64,000 bases of DNA from JAEUMG01 sp046349315 (GTDB taxonomy: Bacteria; Pseudomonadota; Alphaproteobacteria; Rhizobiales; Aestuariivirgaceae). A program made the position numbers and the translations under genes. This document shows, piece by piece, positions 18,116-26,559 of the stretch; within the stretch, counting starts at the first letter, position 1, and each line of letters begins with the position of its first letter. The DNA is taken from assembly GCA_046349315.1 (NCBI GenBank), contig JAXMCQ010000020.1, forward strand, positions 1 through 64,000. The letters run 5' to 3'. The notes below the pieces were generated by a model that was not told the origin of the DNA, did not search any database, and saw only the letters and a program-made list of their open reading frames with translations.

Positions 18116-18655
18116 ATGGCCGCGTTGCTCAAGGCGAGCCGCGCAATCGACTGGCTTACGACCTGGATCGGCTATCTCGCGAGTTTTGCCATGCTCGCCT
18201 CCTGCACGGTCTCCTGCGGCAATGCGTTGGTGCGCTACAGCCTGAGCCGGAGCTCCAACTTCTGGCTCGAGATCCAGTGGTACTTCTTCGGCGCCATGTT
18301 CATGCTCGCGGCAGCCTATGTGCTCAGGCTCAACGAGCATGTCCGGGTCGATCTCTTCTATGGCAAGTTGCCGCCGCGCGGCCGCATCTGGGTCGATATC
18401 GGCGGGACCGTGCTGTTCCTCCTTCCGACCTGCATTCTCCTCGGCTGGCTCACATTCGGGATGTTCTGGACTGCGTTTCTGACGCATGAAGAATCGGCCA
18501 ATGCGGCGGGGCTGCCCTTGTGGCCGGCGCTCATGATGTTCCCGCTCGGATTTGCGCTCCTCATCCTGCAAGGCGTTTCCGAACTCATCAAGCGGATCGA
18601 GGCATTGCGCGGCACCATCGCCATCGACACCCATTACGAAATGCCGGTGCAATAG
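18116..18655 (+). CDS. TRAP transporter small membrane subunit (DctQ-like)
   Basis: A 179-residue protein with four predicted membrane helices (about 15-40, 50-72, 95-117 and 135-160), matching the DctQ small permease of TRAP transporters. The family block WLEIQWYFFGAMFMLAAAYVLRLNEHVRVDLFY is clear. A GAGGGAGGA ribosome site precedes the ATG. Its stop is 2 bp from the start of the DctM gene, so the two are translated together. It is expected to partner DctM in the inner membrane. Confidence 0.9.
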   Translation: MAALLKASRAIDWLTTWIGYLASFAMLASCTVSCGNALVRYSLSRSSNFWLEIQWYFFGAMFMLAAAYVLRLNEHVRVDLFYGKLPPRGRIWVDIGGTVLFLLPTCILLGWLTFGMFWTAFLTHEESANAAGLPLWPALMMFPLGFALLILQGVSELIKRIEALRGTIAIDTHYEMPVQ

Positions 18656-18657
18656 GC

Positions 18658-20079
18658 ATGCAGCCGATCGACGTCGCCCCTTATATGTTTCTGGGGCTCA
18701 TCATCTTTCTCCTGATCGGCTATCCTGTGGCGTTCTCACTGGCCTCTGTCGGTATTGCCTTTGCCGCGTTCGGCATTGCGACGGGCCTCCTCGATTCAAG
18801 CTTCCTCAATACGATTCCCTTGCGCCTCTTCGGCAATATCATGTCGAAGGAATTGCTGCTCGCGGTTCCGTTTTTCACTTTCATGGGAGCAGTTCTGGAA
18901 AAATCGCGGCTCGCCGAAGACATGCTCGAAGGCTTTGGCGAGCTGTTCGGGCCAGTGCGCGGCGGCCTTGCCTATGCGGTGATCTTCGTCGGCGCCATTC
19001 TCGGCGCCGTCACCGGCACTGTTGCTGCCTCCGTCATTGCCATGGCGATCATCGCGCTGCCGGTGATGATGCGCTACGGCTACGACATGAAGCTCGGCAC
19101 CGGCGTCGTCGCGGCGTCGGGCACGATCACCCAGCTCATCCCACCGGCGCTCGTGCTCATCGTGCTTGCCGACCAGCTCGGAAAACCCGTGGGCGACATG
19201 TATCGCGGCGCGATCGGCCCCTCGATCCTGCAGGTCTTATTGTTTTGCCTCTATGTCTTCGCGATCAGCCTGCTCTATCCCAAGGCGATGCCGGCCTTGC
19301 CGCGGGAAGCGCGCACCTTGCGCGGGTGGAAACTCACGGAGAAGCTCATCCGCGGCATGCTGCCGTCGCTGGCGCTGATCTTCATCGTGCTCGGCACGAT
19401 CCTGATGGGTCTCGCGACGCCGACCGAATCGGGTGCCATGGGTGCGGCCGGCGCAATTCTGCTCGCCTGGATCAACCGCAGGCTTTCCTGGTCGATGCTC
19501 TGGCATGCGATGGATTCGACCACGCGGCTTTCGACCATGGTCATCTTCATCGTCGTCGGATCGACCACCTTTTCCTCGATCTTCCAAGGCTATTATGGCG
19601 GGCAATGGATCGAGCATCTCTTGACCGGGCTGCCGGGCGGGGTGATCGGCTTTCTCATCTTCGTCAACATCTTCATATTCATTCTTGCCTTCTTCCTCGA
19701 CTTCTTCGAGATCGCTTTCATCGTCATCCCCCTGCTCGCACCCGTCGCAGACAAGCTCGGCATCGATCTCATCTGGTTCGGCGTGTTAATCGGGGCGAAC
19801 ATGCAGACGTCGTTCATGCATCCGCCTTTCGGCTTCGCACTCTTCTATCTGCGCGGCGTGGCACCGGCGCAAATCAAGACGACGGATATTTATTATGGAG
19901 CGATCCCATGGGTGGGCCTGCAACTGCTCCTGGTTGCAATCCTGATCTTTTTCCCGGAAGTGGTGACCGCCTTCGTCGACAAGCCGGTCACGGTCGATCC
20001 CAATACAATCCAGCAGCTCGACATACCCGGGATCGATGATGCTCCGCCGCTCGAGCTCGAACCGCCGAAGATTGAATGA
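18658..20079 (+). CDS. TRAP transporter large permease subunit (DctM-like)
   Basis: A 473-residue polytopic protein of the DctM family, the sodium-coupled transport channel of TRAP systems. It has about 12 hydrophobic segments, with conserved motifs FTFMGAVLEKS, GAVTGTVAASVIAMA, GTITQLIPPALVLIVLA and FLDFFEIAFIVIPLLAPVA. The ATG just after the DctQ stop is chosen; an upstream frame extension overlaps dctQ. The C-terminal tail of about 35 residues is acidic and probably cytoplasmic. No binding-protein gene lies next to it; the orphan DctP at 9176 is a candidate partner. Confidence 0.92.
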   Translation: MQPIDVAPYMFLGLIIFLLIGYPVAFSLASVGIAFAAFGIATGLLDSSFLNTIPLRLFGNIMSKELLLAVPFFTFMGAVLEKSRLAEDMLEGFGELFGPVRGGLAYAVIFVGAILGAVTGTVAASVIAMAIIALPVMMRYGYDMKLGTGVVAASGTITQLIPPALVLIVLADQLGKPVGDMYRGAIGPSILQVLLFCLYVFAISLLYPKAMPALPREARTLRGWKLTEKLIRGMLPSLALIFIVLGTILMGLATPTESGAMGAAGAILLAWINRRLSWSMLWHAMDSTTRLSTMVIFIVVGSTTFSSIFQGYYGGQWIEHLLTGLPGGVIGFLIFVNIFIFILAFFLDFFEIAFIVIPLLAPVADKLGIDLIWFGVLIGANMQTSFMHPPFGFALFYLRGVAPAQIKTTDIYYGAIPWVGLQLLLVAILIFFPEVVTAFVDKPVTVDPNTIQQLDIPGIDDAPPLELEPPKIE

Positions 20080-20093
20080 GAGACCTACTTCGT

Positions 20094-20117
20094 CTTCTCC
20101 CGCTTGCGGGAGAGGAA
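20094..20117. repeat. Short palindromic repeat, copy 2
   Basis: Identical over 24 bp to the copy at 17525-17548 (core TCTCCCGCTTGCGGGAGA). It sits between the convergent DctM gene and the PEP-hydrolase-family gene, again a likely two-way terminator. Confidence 0.7.
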
Positions 20118-20129
20118 GTTAGAGGGTGA

Positions 20130-20963
20130 TTAGCGTCCCCTGATCGCCTTGAACTTGCGCGTCTGCTCGACAAGGGCGCGTTCGGTCGGCAATCGTTCCA
20201 TCGAGCTTGCGCCATAGAAGCCGTGGCAGTTCTTCGTGTTCTTCAATACGAACTCGGCATCCGCAGGCTCCGCGACCGGTCCGCCATGGACGAGGATGAT
20301 CGCATCCTTCCTCACCTTCAACGCCGCCTCGGCCCATTCTTCGACAAGCCGCGGCGCATCGGCAAGCTTGGTCGATGTCTCCGCCCCGATCGCGCCGCCG
20401 GTGGTGAGGCCGAGATGGCAGACGATGATGTCGGCGCCGGCCTCTGCCATCGCCTTGGCCTCATCGGCGGAGAAGACATAGGGCGTGGTCAGCATATCCT
20501 TTTCATGCGCCAGCTTGATCATGTCGACCTCGAGCCCGTAACCCATGCCAGTTTCTTCGAGATTGGCGCGCATTACGCCATCGAACAGTCCGACGGTCGG
20601 GAAATTCTGCACGCCCGAGAATCCCAGCGCCTTCAGATGATCGAGGAAGGGATCGAAGATGCAGAAGGGGTCGGTGCCGTTGACGCCGGCCAGCACCGGT
20701 GTCTTCTTCGTCACCGGCAAAACTTCGCGGGCCATGTCGAGCACGATGTCATTGGCGTTGCCATAAGCCATCATGCCGGCGAGCGAGCCGCGGCCCGCCA
20801 TGCGATAGCGCCCGGAATTATAGATGACGATCAGATCGATGCCGCCGGCTTCTTCGCACTTGGCCGAGAGACCGGTGCCGGCGCCGCCGCCGATGATCGG
20901 CTCGCGCTTCACCTTCATGGCGTTGAATTTTTCCAACAATTGGCGGCGTTCGAAGCGCGGCAT
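20130..20963 (-). CDS. Phosphoenolpyruvate hydrolase family protein (TIM barrel)
   Basis: A 277-residue TIM-barrel protein of the PEP-hydrolase family (the domain also found in the plant Tm-1 protein). Characteristic blocks are PIIGGGAGTGLSAKCEEAGGIDLIVIYNSGRYRMAGRGSLAG, GVNGTDPF, GVQNFPTVGLFDG, DIIVCHLGLTTGGAIGA, ILVHGGPVAEP and GFYGASSMERLP. Despite the family name the reaction is poorly established; the barrel binds a phosphorylated or carboxylated small molecule by family inference. It is the last gene of the molybdenum-hydroxylase operon, 37 bp after the amidohydrolase, and converges on the TRAP permease. Confidence 0.85.
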   Translation of the reverse strand: MPRFERRQLLEKFNAMKVKREPIIGGGAGTGLSAKCEEAGGIDLIVIYNSGRYRMAGRGSLAGMMAYGNANDIVLDMAREVLPVTKKTPVLAGVNGTDPFCIFDPFLDHLKALGFSGVQNFPTVGLFDGVMRANLEETGMGYGLEVDMIKLAHEKDMLTTPYVFSADEAKAMAEAGADIIVCHLGLTTGGAIGAETSTKLADAPRLVEEWAEAALKVRKDAIILVHGGPVAEPADAEFVLKNTKNCHGFYGASSMERLPTERALVEQTRKFKAIRGR

Positions 20964-21000
20964 GATCTCTCCCCGAATATGGCGGGCGGTTTATAGGCGC

Positions 21001-21894
21001 TTACGCAGCGATGCGATAGACGCGCGCCGCGGTGTTCCAGAAAATGTCACGCTGCTCATCGGCGCTGAATTGCGCGGCGGCCGACTTGTGGGCTTCGACG
21101 AGCGCGGGATAGCTCGTCCAGAGTTTCTCGATCGGGAAGTTCGAGCCGAAAAGGCAGCGCGAGGCGCCGAAAAGCGAAACCGTATCGCGATAGATGGCGG
21201 CGATGTGATCCTGGTCATTGGCATGAATGAAGGTGCCGAGCCCTGACATCTTGGAAACGATGTTGCTTTCCTGCGCCAGGAGCGCCATGCCGTCGCGCCA
21301 TCGGGCGCGCCCCTCCTCGCTCAAATCCTCCAGCATTCCGGCATGCTGGAGGACGAAAGTGGTGCGCGGATAATCATGGGCGAGAGCCGCAGCGTCGCGC
21401 ATCTGGCTTTCGAAGACCTGGAGGTCGAAGCTCCAGTCGTAATCGCTCAAGTAAGCGAGATTGCGCCGGAAGCGCTCGTCATTCATGAGATCGGGGCGCG
21501 GCGCAAAGCGGTACATCGGGTTTTCGTGCCAATGCAGTTGCATGCGCACGCCGCGCATCAAGGGGAATGCGGCCAGTTGGTCGAGCGCGGCGCGGGAATC
21601 CTCCGCCATCAGATCGCAGTAAGCGACGATCCCATGCGGCCAGCCGGCCTCGTCCGCCGTCGCCTGGACCCAGGCCGCTTCCTTGGCGAAGTCGTCAGGC
21701 GCCCAATTGGTTTGCACATAGACGGAGCGGGTGACGCCGGTGCCTTCGAGATCGGCGCGATATTCCGCGATCGGATAGTCGCGGCGGATCGCCTCATAAG
21801 GCCCGAAGATGCGCGGCTGCATCGGGCCTTTGAGCCAGGGAAGGTCGTCCTTACGCCAGATATGATGATGCGCGTCGATGATGGGAGTCGTCAT
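21001..21894 (-). CDS. Metal-dependent amidohydrolase (amidohydrolase_2 family)
   Basis: A 297-residue TIM-barrel hydrolase of the family that includes 2-pyrone-4,6-dicarboxylate lactonase and related lactone or ring-cleaving enzymes. The metal motif is DAHHHIW (His9-His11). Later conserved parts are GVRMQLHWHENP, FVLQHAGM, SGLGTF and CLFGSNFPIEKLW, where the Asp usual at the end of the barrel (GSDWP-type) is replaced by Asn in GSNFP. Its ATG overlaps the stop of the VWA-protein gene (ATGA), so translation is coupled. In context it may open a lactone or hydrolyse an amide made after hydroxylation. Confidence 0.85.
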   Translation of the reverse strand: MTTPIIDAHHHIWRKDDLPWLKGPMQPRIFGPYEAIRRDYPIAEYRADLEGTGVTRSVYVQTNWAPDDFAKEAAWVQATADEAGWPHGIVAYCDLMAEDSRAALDQLAAFPLMRGVRMQLHWHENPMYRFAPRPDLMNDERFRRNLAYLSDYDWSFDLQVFESQMRDAAALAHDYPRTTFVLQHAGMLEDLSEEGRARWRDGMALLAQESNIVSKMSGLGTFIHANDQDHIAAIYRDTVSLFGASRCLFGSNFPIEKLWTSYPALVEAHKSAAAQFSADEQRDIFWNTAARVYRIAA

Positions 21895-22985
21895 GGAATG
21901 CCTCTCAGAAGAGTATCGACCACGCTCCCCGCCGAGCTGCCATCGCCGATATGGCCGACGATCGGCAGGATCGCCTTGATCGCCGCTGTTTCAGGCCTGT
22001 AACGCGGATCGCCAGCCAAGGGCGACAGCCAGAGCAGATGCCGCGCACGACGGTCAAGCCGACGCACGGCTTCAACCATGCGCCTGTGATCGCCACGCTC
22101 GAGCCCGTCGGAAATCACTGCGACAATCGCGCCATGGGCGAGACCGGAATACCGCGGATGGCTAAGAAAGGCGTCGAGTGCTGCGCCGATCCGTGTGCCG
22201 CCATCCCAATCGGCGACGAGATCGGAGGCGCGCGCCAAGGCCGCTTCCTTGTTCCTGATGCGCAAGGCCTGGGTGAGACGCGTCAGGCGCGTGCCGAAGG
22301 CGAAAGTTTCCGTGTCACGAAATTCGCTGCTGAGTTCATAGGCAAGGTCGAGATAGCCGTTGGTCTCGGCCTTCATCGATCCCGAGATGTCGATCAAGAG
22401 TACGATGCGGCGCGGAATCGCTTTGCGGCCGCTCCTTGCCAATGCAGCGAGATCGCCGTCATTGGCGACGAGATCGCAGAGCGAGCGGCGCAGATCGAGG
22501 CGCGGCCCACGCGGCATGCGCTCATGACGCAAGCGCAGGCGATGGGGCAGTTTCGAGCGCAATATCCGCGCGAGAGGCTTTTCGTTCTGGCCGCGCAGCC
22601 GGCGAATGCCGAGCGCTTCGCTTTGCGCGGCACTCTTGCCGGATTCATTGAGTTTGCGGATTTCCGCGATGGCCTGTTGCGAACCCGGGCCTTCGCTCAC
22701 CGGCGCGTCATGCTCGGGCAGGCTCTTCGCCGCCGCCACGCCGGCACCGCCGCCGGCGAAATATTCATAAAATAAGGCATCGAATTCGGCATGGCGCTCA
22801 GGCGGCGGCGCCAAGGTCGCATGCGCGGCGCGATGCAGACGGCGCAGATTCAAAGGCGCGAGCAAGGGTGCCGACGCCATGAAGGCGAGCGCCTGGTCGC
22901 CGGCAATGGCAAAGCGATGCGCGCGCAAGACTTGCGGAAATTCGAGAAAGGCCCGCGCGGCATCCGGAATGGCTTCCGTCTTCAC
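21891..22985 (-). CDS. VWA domain protein, CoxE-like
   Basis: A 364-residue protein of the CoxE family, which works with a MoxR ATPase to mature the active site of molybdenum hydroxylases (shown for CO dehydrogenase). The N-terminal half is helical and Arg-rich (RILRSKLPHRLRLRHERMPRGPRLDLRRSL), and the C-terminal half is a von Willebrand A domain with the MIDAS motif DISGS (Asp199-Ser203), a Thr in GGTRIGAAL and Asp in VISDGLERGD. It overlaps both neighbours by 4 bp, so it is part of a coupled translational unit with the MoxR gene and the amidohydrolase. Confidence 0.88.
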   Translation of the reverse strand: MKTEAIPDAARAFLEFPQVLRAHRFAIAGDQALAFMASAPLLAPLNLRRLHRAAHATLAPPPERHAEFDALFYEYFAGGGAGVAAAKSLPEHDAPVSEGPGSQQAIAEIRKLNESGKSAAQSEALGIRRLRGQNEKPLARILRSKLPHRLRLRHERMPRGPRLDLRRSLCDLVANDGDLAALARSGRKAIPRRIVLLIDISGSMKAETNGYLDLAYELSSEFRDTETFAFGTRLTRLTQALRIRNKEAALARASDLVADWDGGTRIGAALDAFLSHPRYSGLAHGAIVAVISDGLERGDHRRMVEAVRRLDRRARHLLWLSPLAGDPRYRPETAAIKAILPIVGHIGDGSSAGSVVDTLLRGIP

Positions 22986-23860
22986 CGCACCGCACCGGCG
23001 ATGAGGCCCGAAAGCTCATCGCGCACCAAAGCGAGATCGTCCTCCTCTTTCAGCGCCACGCCGATCGAGCGGCGCAAGGCATCATCAAGGGAAGCCCCTT
23101 GCGCTTGCAGGAGATCGGCGGCGGTCGCCCATTCAACCGCTTCGGAAATGCCCGGGCGCTTGACGAGGGCCAGATTGCGCAAGGCTTGCACGGCATTCAC
23201 AGCGGCATGCGCCGCGGCCCTGGCGACATGCGGCGCCCGCAGCATGACGATCCGCGCTTCCGTCTCGCGGTCGGGATAATTGATCCAGTGATAAACGCAG
23301 CGCCGGCGCAAAGCTTCGTGCAGGTCGCGGGTGCGGTTCGAGGTCAGGACCACGACCGGCGGCATCTTGGCCTTGATCGTCCCGCGCTCAGGGATCGAGA
23401 TCTGAAAATCGGAGAGGAATTCGAGGAGCAGCGCTTCGAATTCATGATCGGCGCGGTCGATCTCGTCGATCAGCAGCACGCTTTTCTCGGGCGCGCGCAA
23501 GGCGGCAAGCAAGGGCCGCTCGATCAGATAATCATCGGTATAAAGATCGAGCGAGCCTGCTTTTTCCTTGCGGATCGCCAATAATTGCTTGGGATAATTC
23601 CATTCATAGAGCGCATGCGCGGCATCAATGCCTTCATAGCATTGAAGGCGAATGAGCTTTCGCCCCAAGGCAGATGAAAGCGCTTTGGCCGCCTCGGTCT
23701 TACCAACGCCCGGCACGCCCTCGATCAACAAGGGCTTGCCGAGTTTGAGCGCCAGGAAAGCGGCGGTGCTCAAGCCTTCATCGGCGACATAGGCCTCTCT
23801 CGCCAATGCCGCCGCCAGGGCTTCGGGCGTGTCGAACACGCTAGACGGCGATCTTCTCAT
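22982..23860 (-). CDS. MoxR-type AAA+ ATPase, CoxD-like
   Basis: A 292-residue AAA+ ATPase of the MoxR group. Walker A is GVPGVGKTE (about 48-56), Walker B is VLLIDEIDRAD (about 128-138), and the sensor segment VVVLTSNRTRDLHEALRRRC follows. CoxD, the best-studied relative, inserts sulfur or copper into the CO dehydrogenase centre. ATG 23860 overlaps the end of the EthD gene by 20 bp; a GTG at 23839, one base after the EthD stop, is an equally possible start that would begin VFDTPEALA. The frame also extends upstream to 23905. Confidence 0.88.
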   Translation of the reverse strand: MRRSPSSVFDTPEALAAALAREAYVADEGLSTAAFLALKLGKPLLIEGVPGVGKTEAAKALSSALGRKLIRLQCYEGIDAAHALYEWNYPKQLLAIRKEKAGSLDLYTDDYLIERPLLAALRAPEKSVLLIDEIDRADHEFEALLLEFLSDFQISIPERGTIKAKMPPVVVLTSNRTRDLHEALRRRCVYHWINYPDRETEARIVMLRAPHVARAAAHAAVNAVQALRNLALVKRPGISEAVEWATAADLLQAQGASLDDALRRSIGVALKEEDDLALVRDELSGLIAGAVR

Positions 23861-24149
23861 CGACCGGGAAGGGCGTGCGGCTAGCGCAATGAGCAGCAGC
23901 ATCATCGCCAGCCGCCTTGCCCTGATCGCTTGCCATGGCGGCAGCGCGTGCCTCGGCCGAGTCGAACCAGATTTCGCTCACCGCGTCATAGGGCGCGCCG
24001 GGTGTTTCTGCCGGCGGCACATTCATGCGATAGCCGCGAATGCCGGGCAGCTTTGCCGCAATCTTGGTGTGCTGGTTCTCGGCCCAGTGTTTGAAATCGG
24101 GAAAGCTCAAATCCGGGCGGCGCTTCAAAAAGATCATGACCTTGTGCAT
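23841..24149 (-). CDS. EthD domain-containing protein
   Basis: A 102-residue protein with the dimeric alpha-beta-barrel EthD fold. The family pattern is MHKVMIFLKRRPDLSFPDFKHWAENQH, then GIRGYRMNVP and DAVSEIWFDS. EthD proteins accompany oxidative degradation operons; their role is uncertain (product handling or an isomerase/lyase-like step). It sits between the second molybdopterin polypeptide (25 bp gap) and the MoxR gene, which indicates that it belongs to the operon's pathway or to maturation. Confidence 0.85.
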   Translation of the reverse strand: MHKVMIFLKRRPDLSFPDFKHWAENQHTKIAAKLPGIRGYRMNVPPAETPGAPYDAVSEIWFDSAEARAAAMASDQGKAAGDDAAAHCASRTPFPVDEKIAV

Positions 24150-24174
24150 TGGTACTCCACTGGTTGAGGAATGA

Positions 24175-25176
24175 TCAGGCAGCCTGCGCTTTCAAGGCGC
24201 GCAGCACTTTTTCCGGCGTGATGGGTAGCGAGTCGATCCTCACCCCCACGGCGTCATAGATCGCATTGGCGATCGCCGGGATCGGCGAATTGGCCGTCAT
24301 CTCGCCGACCCCCTTGGCACCATAAGGGCCATCGGAAGCTGGCCGCTCGATCACGACATTTTCGAATTTCGGCAAGTCACCCGGGCCCGGCATCAGATAT
24401 TCGTTGAAGTCGACCGGACCATGGCTGCGATCGGGGTAATAGGGCTCGGTCGTCTCGTAAAGCGCATGCGAGATGCCCATCCACGCGCCGCCGACGATCT
24501 GCTGTTCGACCATACGCGGATTGAGCGCGCGGCCCACTTCATAGGCGCTCTTGAGCGTCAGAACCGCGACCTCGCCAGTCTCGGTATCGACTTCGACATC
24601 GGCAACGGTGCAGGCATGGGCATAGCAGGTGGCAGGCGTCATCTTGCCGGTCTCGGGTTCTGGATAGGAGCGCGGCTGCAGGAAGATGCCGCGGCCCGAA
24701 ATCGTCTTGCCGTGTTTGAAATGCGCCGCGAGCGCTGTCTTGAGCACCGATATCGATTTGCCGGGGCTGCCCTTGATCTGGATATTGCCCTTGCCGTCGG
24801 TCTCGAGATCGGAGGCATTGACTTCGAGTTCCTCGGCCGCCACTTCGAGCAACACCGCCTTGGCTTCCTTCGCCGCCATGATGATCGCATTGCCGATGCG
24901 GTGCGTGCCGCGCGAGGCAAATGTGCCCATGCAATGCGGGCCGGTATCGGTGTCGGCGGTATCGACAATGACATTGTCGGTCGGGATGCCAAGCGTCTCG
25001 GCGCAGATCTGCGCCATGATGGTCTTGAGCCCCTGCCCCAGATCGACGCTCGACAAGGTCACGACGAAGCTTCCGGTCGTCGTCGCATGGATGAGCGCTT
25101 GCGAGGGATCGCCGCCCAGGTTCATGCCGGTCGGATAGTTGACGGAGGCCATGCCGCGGCCGCGCTTCTTCGCCAT
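24175..25176 (-). CDS. Molybdenum hydroxylase, C-terminal molybdopterin-binding polypeptide
   Basis: A 333-residue protein equal to the second molybdopterin-binding domain of the xanthine dehydrogenase family, found here as its own gene. It begins MAKKRGRGMASVNYPTG, which corresponds to an internal point of normal one-piece subunits. It keeps VDLGQG (cofactor-contacting Gln) and the catalytic Glu292 in GAKGVGEMTANSP. The ATG follows an AAGGAGG site by about 9 bp and lies one codon after the TGA that ends the preceding gene, in the same frame. It must pair with that gene's product to form a full active site. Confidence 0.88.
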   Translation of the reverse strand: MAKKRGRGMASVNYPTGMNLGGDPSQALIHATTTGSFVVTLSSVDLGQGLKTIMAQICAETLGIPTDNVIVDTADTDTGPHCMGTFASRGTHRIGNAIIMAAKEAKAVLLEVAAEELEVNASDLETDGKGNIQIKGSPGKSISVLKTALAAHFKHGKTISGRGIFLQPRSYPEPETGKMTPATCYAHACTVADVEVDTETGEVAVLTLKSAYEVGRALNPRMVEQQIVGGAWMGISHALYETTEPYYPDRSHGPVDFNEYLMPGPGDLPKFENVVIERPASDGPYGAKGVGEMTANSPIPAIANAIYDAVGVRIDSLPITPEKVLRALKAQAA

Positions 25177-25179
25177 GGC

Positions 25180-26550
25180 TCAAGCCTCCTTCTTCGCAGA
25201 TGATGCGGCCTTGAACTTTTCGCCGATCGGCCAGTTGGCCAATTGCGCTGCCGCCTGCACGCATTCGACGAGTGCGGCACCGTCCGTCGTCTTGCCATGG
25301 GCCTTCAGATCGCCGTCGCGATAGGCATTGAGGATACGGAACTCCATCGGATCCATTTTGATGAGTCGCGCGAGCTTGTCCATCTGCACTTCGAGTGCGA
25401 AATCGCCAATCGTGACGCCGAAGCCGCGCATGGCGGATGAAGGCGTGCGATTGGTGTAGACGCAATGGCAATCGACCCAGACATTGGGGATGGTGTAAGG
25501 GCCCGGCATGTGCGCCGCGGCCTTGGTCGTGCCATAGGGCGAATGCCTGGAATAGGCGCCGGCATCGACAAAGAGGCGTACCTTGCGGGCAATAATGCGC
25601 CCGTCATTCATCACCCCGTCCCTGATATAGATGCGTTCGGCGGCGCGCGGCGATGAAACTTGCATCTCCTCTTCGCGGCTGAATTCATACTTGACCGGGC
25701 GCTTGGTGAGCATCGCGGCAAGAAAGGATATGGGCTCGACAATGACGTCGACCTTGCCGCCGAAGCCGCCGCCGACCGTGCCGCCGATCAAACGCAATTT
25801 GTGAAAGGGCAATTTGAGGATGAGCGCCGAGTTGTCGAGGGTGAAATACAGCGCCTGTGTATTGGAATAGCAGGTGAAGCGGTCGTTATTGTCGGGCACG
25901 ACGATGCAGCCCGTCGTTTCGGTCGGGGCATGCTCGATGGGCGAGGACTGATACATTTCCTCGATCACGTGATCGGCTTTGGCGAAAGCTTTTTCGACAT
26001 CGCCATGGCGCACGCGGCGGCAGTGATGGCCTTCATAGGTGAACCAGTTCTTGCCGTGGTATTCGTTGACGAGCGGTGCCCCGGGCTTCAACGCCTCTTC
26101 GACATCAAAGACAGCGGGCAACGGTTCATAGATGACCTTGACCTTGGCGACGCCCTCGCGTGCGGCGCGCTCGCTATCGGCCAATACGGCGACGATCTGT
26201 TCGCCCTTGTAACGGACCTTGTCGAAAGCCAGTACCGGCTCGTCATTGGGCTCGACCTGGATCAAGCAAAGGATCGTATAGATGTTGCTGGGAATGTCGG
26301 CGGCGGTCAGCACGCGCACGACGCCCGGCACCTTCAGGGCTTTCGAGACGTCGATCGATTTGATCTTTGCATGATGATGCGGACTCCGCACCATTTTTAG
26401 ATGCAGGAGGCCGGGGAAATTGCGGTCGGCATAGAACTGCGTGCGGCCGGTAACATGGCCTTGCGCGTCGGAGCGCGGGCGGTCGACGCCCACTTCATGC
26501 AGCGACTCGCTGCGTTCCTCGGCGAAGTATTTCGAATTGTATTCAAGCAT
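25180..26550 (-). CDS. Molybdenum hydroxylase, N-terminal molybdopterin-binding polypeptide
   Basis: A 456-residue protein equal to the N-terminal hammerhead domain (about 20-150) and first molybdopterin-binding domain of the xanthine dehydrogenase family. Active-site blocks are VGGGFGGK (about 259-266) and AMRGFG (about 373-378). The latter resembles the xanthine/nicotinate dehydrogenase loop rather than the AYxCSFR loop of form I CO dehydrogenase, so CO is an unlikely substrate. The gene ends at a TGA after KKEA; its last codons contain the ribosome site of the next gene. It starts 9 bp after the iron-sulfur subunit gene. Confidence 0.88.
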   Translation of the reverse strand: MLEYNSKYFAEERSESLHEVGVDRPRSDAQGHVTGRTQFYADRNFPGLLHLKMVRSPHHHAKIKSIDVSKALKVPGVVRVLTAADIPSNIYTILCLIQVEPNDEPVLAFDKVRYKGEQIVAVLADSERAAREGVAKVKVIYEPLPAVFDVEEALKPGAPLVNEYHGKNWFTYEGHHCRRVRHGDVEKAFAKADHVIEEMYQSSPIEHAPTETTGCIVVPDNNDRFTCYSNTQALYFTLDNSALILKLPFHKLRLIGGTVGGGFGGKVDVIVEPISFLAAMLTKRPVKYEFSREEEMQVSSPRAAERIYIRDGVMNDGRIIARKVRLFVDAGAYSRHSPYGTTKAAAHMPGPYTIPNVWVDCHCVYTNRTPSSAMRGFGVTIGDFALEVQMDKLARLIKMDPMEFRILNAYRDGDLKAHGKTTDGAALVECVQAAAQLANWPIGEKFKAASSAKKEA

Positions 26551-26559
26551 GGTCGATCC

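Noticed and set aside
18020..18652. Upstream extension of mmcB to 18652
   Set aside because: The extra 211 residues overlap dctQ in antisense and have no MmcB homology-like features; the ATG at 18019 has a ribosome site.
18552..20039. 495-codon frame overlapping the DctM gene in another phase
   Set aside because: DctM motifs and helices are clear in its own frame; the alternative is Arg/His-rich with no recognisable domain.
24175..26550. TGA at 25180-25182 as a selenocysteine codon
   Set aside because: The TGA sits at a domain boundary, far from an active-site residue, and is followed by a ribosome site and ATG; no SECIS-like hairpin was identified by eye and no sel genes are in the window.
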